From Jackrogersella multiformis (Eukaryota; Ascomycota; Sordariomycetes; Xylariales; Hypoxylaceae): DNA of 64,000 nucleotides. The stretch covers positions 1,736,001-1,800,000 of the forward strand of contig CADCXD010000007.1 in the NCBI GenBank assembly GCA_902806575.1. Direction: 5' to 3'. A program made the translations under genes and the position numbers. Of this stretch, positions 59,459 to 64,000 are shown one piece after another (position 1 is the stretch's first letter; every line of letters begins with the position of its first letter). The notes under the pieces were generated by a model, which did not search any database, had not been told where the DNA came from, and worked only from the letters and a program-made list of their open reading frames with translations.

Positions 59459-62400
59459 ATCATAATATTTTATAAATTATTATTTTTATTTATAATTATT
59501 TTAACTTTTAAATAATATAAAAATTATATTAATTATATATAAATAATTTATTATTTTACGTAAATATAATATTAATTATATAAAGCTTTTATATTATATA
59601 GAATTTAATAAAAAAATATTATTTTATACTTTTTAATAATTATTAAACGTTTAAAAGTTTAAACGAATATTTAATAAAATATTAAAAGTTATATTATAAT
59701 CTGTTTTATTGAATTTAAAAGCTTTTATTTAACAGTTAATATTAATTTAAATATTAAATTTTTAATTTAATTCTTTTTATATATTAATCGATAAAAATAT
59801 TTTTTATTCATTAATTTAATATTAATTAACTATTTGATTACTTTAAATTTTATAACTTTATTTATTAACGTATTAATTATATTATTATTATTTTTTAAAA
59901 AATAATTACAATTTATTAAAAACACTAAAATTTATATAAGTAATTATATAAAACATTTAAATAATTAAATAATTAGATATTTATTTATTTATTTATTTAA
60001 AAAATTAATTATAATTTATTAAAAAAGAATTAATAAGAATACTTAGATTATTTAATTAAAAATCATAAATAAAAATATATAATTTAATTAATTAATAGAA
60101 AAAACAATTTAAATAATAATTAATTTATTTATTTAACTTTTTATATTTAAATTACAATAATTATTTATTAATAAATTTAATTTTTATTAATTAATTTAAT
60201 TTTGAATTTAAAATATATATTTTATATATATGTTATAAAAAAATTATTTTATATATAATTGAACGTTATTTTATATATAATTAAACGTTAAATTATTAAT
60301 AATTTATTTAGTAACGTTTTAATATTTATATAATTATAAAAAGTTAAATAATTTACGATATTAATTATTTTATAATAAACGTAAATAATTTTATAAGTTA
60401 TGTAGTAAAAACTTATAAAATTAATAAATAAATTAAATATTTATTAAAAAATAAATAAAATGATATAAAATATATTTTTAAAATATTATTTAATTAATAT
60501 AAAATTTATATATTAAAAGCTTTAATGTTTCTTAAAAAAGTAACATATATATTAAAACTTTATTTTAAAGATTAGTTTATTAAAACTTAATTATTAAATA
60601 TTTAAATTAATTATAAATATATAATAAATTAACCTTAAAATTTACAATAATAAATATTATTAATGTTAAATTAATTATAATAATTATGATCGTTTATTTT
60701 AAATATTTAAATATAAAATAATTAATATAATACGAGTTATATATATAATTTATAATTCATACGTATATTTTTTAATTAATTAAACGTATTTTTTTATAAT
60801 TTAAAGGTTTTATTTTTTTATATTAATCGATTATTTTTTTATAAACTTTTAATATTATTATAAATTGGTTAATAATTATAGGCTTAGTATACGTTAATCG
60901 TCGGTATTTTTAAAATAGTTTAAGTATATAATATGATTTTTCTTTTTTTTATAAAGCTTCTTTTCCTTTTTATTTATATAATTTTATATATTTCATAATT
61001 ATATTTTATTATTATATTTTTACTTTATTATCATAATAATATTAAGCTTTTTATATTAAAAGAAATTAGATTTTTTAAAAATATTAATTTCTTTATTTAA
61101 TATTGTATTTTTTATTAACTTTATAAAAAATAAAGTAAATAATATAACGTTAATTTAAGTGTATTAAATAATATTAATTTAAATGTAATTTTATTTGTTA
61201 TTTAAGAATTTATTCGAACCAACGGTTTTTTAATTTTTTAAATAACTTTTTAAAACGATAAATATAATAATTCTTTAAGCTTTAATAATTTTAATTTTAT
61301 TTATATTTATATTTAATTTAATTTTAAATATAAAAATTAATAAGTTTTTAATAAAAAGATTGTTAAAGTTTAAGCTATTAATTAAACGTTTATTTAAATC
61401 GGTAATTCAATTTAAAAATTAATTTATTAAGATATCTTTTATTTAATTATTATATAATATTTTATATAAAAATTAAATTCGTATAAAGATTTATTTAAAT
61501 ATTTAAAGTTAATTATAAGCTTTTTATTATTTTAATGATTATTTAATTTATATCGAAAAAGTGAACTTTAAAATATAATATTTTTAAAATATTAATTTAT
61601 ATAAATTTATTATAATTTATGAAATATTTAATGTTATAAAATTATTTATTGTAAAAGACTTTTTACGAGTTATAAAAGTAAAGTTTATTATTAAAATTAA
61701 AAATTATAAATTAAATAAATATTTTTTGTAAAAAATTATTAAAAGGGATTTTAAATTTAATTTTAAAAAGGTAAAAATAAAAATAAATAATTTTTTAAAA
61801 GTATATTTATTATTTTTAATTTATTAAATAGTTTAACGAGTAAGTTTAATAAATTTATTAACTTATGTAATAATAAAGTAAATAATAATATATATATGTT
61901 TTTATTACAATTAAAAGGTTTAAAAATATAAGTGAAAGTTTAATAAGTATGTTATTTAATAATATATAATTATTAATAATATTAATAAATAAATTTATAA
62001 GTTTAGTAAACGTTAATATAAAGTTATATAAATTAATACTAATTTAAGGAAAAAATCGTTAAAAATAATTAAAAAGTAAAAACGTAATAATAAACAAGTT
62101 AAGATTTTAATAAAAAATGATAAAATAACCGGTAAAAATTAATTAAAAAATATATTTATTATTATAATTAATTTAATATTTTTAAATTAAAATTAAAACA
62201 TAATTTTTAATATTAATAAAAGTAATATATTTTAAGGATTTATATAATAATAAATTTAAGCCGTTATTTATTTTTAAAGAATATTATTATTAATTTTTAT
62301 AAAACATTTAATTTTATGAATTATTTTTAATTTTTAATTTTAAAAATAATTAAAAATAATTAATTTTAATATTAAATAATGTGTTTAATTTTAATATATA

Positions 62401-63302
62401 TAATTTTAATTATTTATTACGTTAAGGTAAATATAACGTTAAAAATTATAAAATCAAGTAATTATAACGTAAGTATAATTTAATTTTTTAAAAATATAAA
62501 ATTTTTATTTATTTTATCGTATTTTATATTATATTAATAATTATCTTTTTTAACCTTTTTTAAAATTAAAGGAAAATATAAAGTATTTAAGTTTAATAAT
62601 TTTTAAAGTTTTTATATATGAAGCAAAAAACATAAAAATTATAGAAATATTAAACTTTATATAGAAATATTATTTTATAATATACGTATATAACGTAATA
62701 TTAAAGAAACGATCGAAATATAAATCTTTTCGATTTTTTTAATAAATATTATAAGATATATTTAAATATAAAAAAGGTATAACGGTTTTTATTATTTATT
62801 AATAATTAAAAATAAATATAATAATATATTTTATATTTAAGTTTTATTTAATAAATAATAATAAAGTTTTATAATAATAATTAAAGAATTTAAACGTTAA
62901 GTTATATAATAATTTAAGTTTTATATTTATAAAATACGTTTAAATAACGAGACATTTATAATTGCGATTTTAAAAAAAATTATCAAATTATCATTATTTA
63001 ATATTAAAAATTAATAAAAAGTATAAAATAAGTAAAATAAAAAAATATTAATAAATTTATTAAAATATTTCATTAAGTTATAATTAAAAAATAAAATAAT
63101 AACGAGTTTTTTAATTAATAAAAGTTTAAATTTTATTTATAATATATATTTATTTATAAAAATATTAAAATGTTAATTTTATTAATATTTTAAATTATAT
63201 ACTTTTAAAATTATTTAAAATGAAATATTAAATCTAAGATTTAATTAAAATAAAACTTTTTTTTAAAAAAAAACGTAAAAATTACGATAAAAAAACTGGT
63301 AC

Positions 63303-63436
63303 TGACCTTATAAGGTGTGTTTTAATATATAAGATTAATGGTTTTCCCGTTATTTTAAAACGGGTAAAAAATAAGATAAAGATTAAAAATCTTTATTGTA
63401 TTTATTTAATGTAAGGATTTTTATAAGGTCGCATTA
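63303..63436 (+). mobile_element. MITE-like element copy F, short and least mutated
   Basis: Starts TGACCTTATAAGGTGTGTTT and ends TTATAAGGTCGCATTA, so its ends form a TG(C)GACCTTATAA terminal inverted repeat. It keeps CCCG and CGGG and several TpG sites; the GGTATAAGGTATATAT segment of the other copies is missing (about 40 nt). Confidence 0.7.
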
Positions 63437-64000
63437 AAAACGTTTAAAATAAAAGTTTAAATTAAAATTAAATATTTTATAAAATATTAAACTTTTAATT
63501 TATTTAAAATATAAATATTTTTAAATAAAATAATTATTATAAAAATATAATATTTAACGAAAAATTATTTTATTTAAAAAATAAAAATCGATAAATTATA
63601 TTTTAAATTAAATTTTATAAAAATTAATGAAATATTAAATATTTAAAACGTTTAAATTTAATTAAATTTAATATTATTTAAGTTATTTTTAAAGTTTAAA
63701 AGTAAATTATATTAAAATTATAATTTAATAAAAGATTAATTAAAAAGTTAAAATTTAAGGATAAATAAAATCGTTAAATAATTAATAAAATTAAACGTTA
63801 AAATTAATATATTTTAACGATTTTATAATTTTATAATTTTACGGGAAATTTTAAACGTAAAGGATTATTATAATAAAAAAACCACTTTTAAAAAAATGTA
63901 AATTTTAAAATAAGATTAATTTTAGTTTTTGAAAACGATAATTTTATAACGACATTACTTATTTTTTTTAAAAAAGGCCGCTTAAAGTTTTAAAAAATTA

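Larger units (their letters stand above)
58950..60740 (+). repeat. Long direct repeat, copy 2, interrupted by MITE pair
   Basis: Matches 46640-48540. The match breaks at about 59116 (TTTTAATAATAATAAT) and resumes at about 59462 (ATAATATTTTATAAATTATT), where copy 1 is continuous (TAACGATAATATTTTATAAATT at 46848). The 340-nt insert is the MITE pair. Confidence 0.65.
43942..64000. other. AT-rich, RIP-like isochore with no intact gene
   Basis: About 20 kb of almost pure A/T. In 44041-44460 I count 14 C on the plus strand: nine followed by G, four by T, one by A, none by C; TpG does not occur. Every frame is closed by stops within short distance. Within it are repeats, listed separately, that are divergent by C-to-T and G-to-A changes. 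For example 58735-58760 (AATAACCCGTGGCTTA) aligns with 44131-44149 (AATAATTCGTAACTTA): CC and GG are changed to TT and AA while the central CG is kept. This is the mark of repeat-induced point mutation acting on old transposons, and implies heterochromatin. Confidence 0.9.

Noticed and set aside
1..64000. tRNA, rRNA, CRISPR or riboswitch
   Set aside because: I scanned intergenic parts for the TTCGAATC-type T-arm and for regular spacers with constant repeats and found none convincing; a covariance-model search would be decisive.

Overview
The window is nuclear DNA of a filamentous ascomycete. Evidence: genes broken by short (about 40-100 nt) GT-AG introns with CTAAC/TTGAC-like branch sites, fungal-only families (HET domain, DUF3716, PTH11-like rhodopsin domain, CBM18 mini-protein, type IID ENA ATPase, Dal5-type transporter), and a repeat-induced point mutation (RIP) style AT-rich block. 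A Sordariomycete is the best inference; the very frequent intergenic ACCTAGGT/AGGTACCT palindromes would suit Xylariales, but I cannot prove the order.

Layout, GC-balanced part (1-43,940). A chromodomain gene runs off the left edge (minus), followed by a HET-domain gene, arginyl-tRNA synthetase (four introns), a decayed MFS (Dal5-like) transporter with two Trp-to-TAG changes (minus), a DUF3716 gene, a metallo-beta-lactamase-fold hydrolase (minus), a small secreted double-CBM18 protein, an amidohydrolase (YtcJ-like), an ENA-type Na+/K+ P-type ATPase, the tail-anchored E2 Ubc6 (minus), the mitochondrial outer-membrane insertase Sam50, a FAD-dependent amine/sarcosine-type oxidase, a PTH11-like rhodopsin-domain membrane protein, a BTB-like protein with a long disordered N-terminus, an APC-family GABA/choline-type permease, and a TMEM135-like membrane protein. 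Intergenic stretches hold AGGT/ACCT tetranucleotide clusters that flip strand to make palindromes, and short microsatellites.

Layout, AT-rich part (about 43,940-64,000). About 20 kb with very low GC, no intact ORF and the look of heavily RIPped transposon debris. Surviving C is mostly in CpG, with CpA/TpG nearly gone. Inside I can trace a large inverted repeat (about 44.3-45.1 kb against 46.6-47.5 kb), a long direct repeat (46.6-48.5 kb against 58.95-60.7 kb), six copies of a short MITE-like element whose ends carry the palindrome ACCTTATAAGGT, two of them fused head to head and inserted into a copy of the long repeat, and a perfect 25-bp tandem array. The isochore starts exactly at the stop codon of the TMEM135-like gene.

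The genes do not form a single pathway or an obvious biosynthetic cluster: it is a mix of housekeeping genes (ArgRS, Ubc6, Sam50), transport (ENA, APC, MFS remnant) and fungal accessory genes (HET, CBM18, rhodopsin domain) beside a heterochromatin-like block. Gene models below were spliced by hand from phase-compatible GT/AG sites; exon coordinates are given in the evidence.
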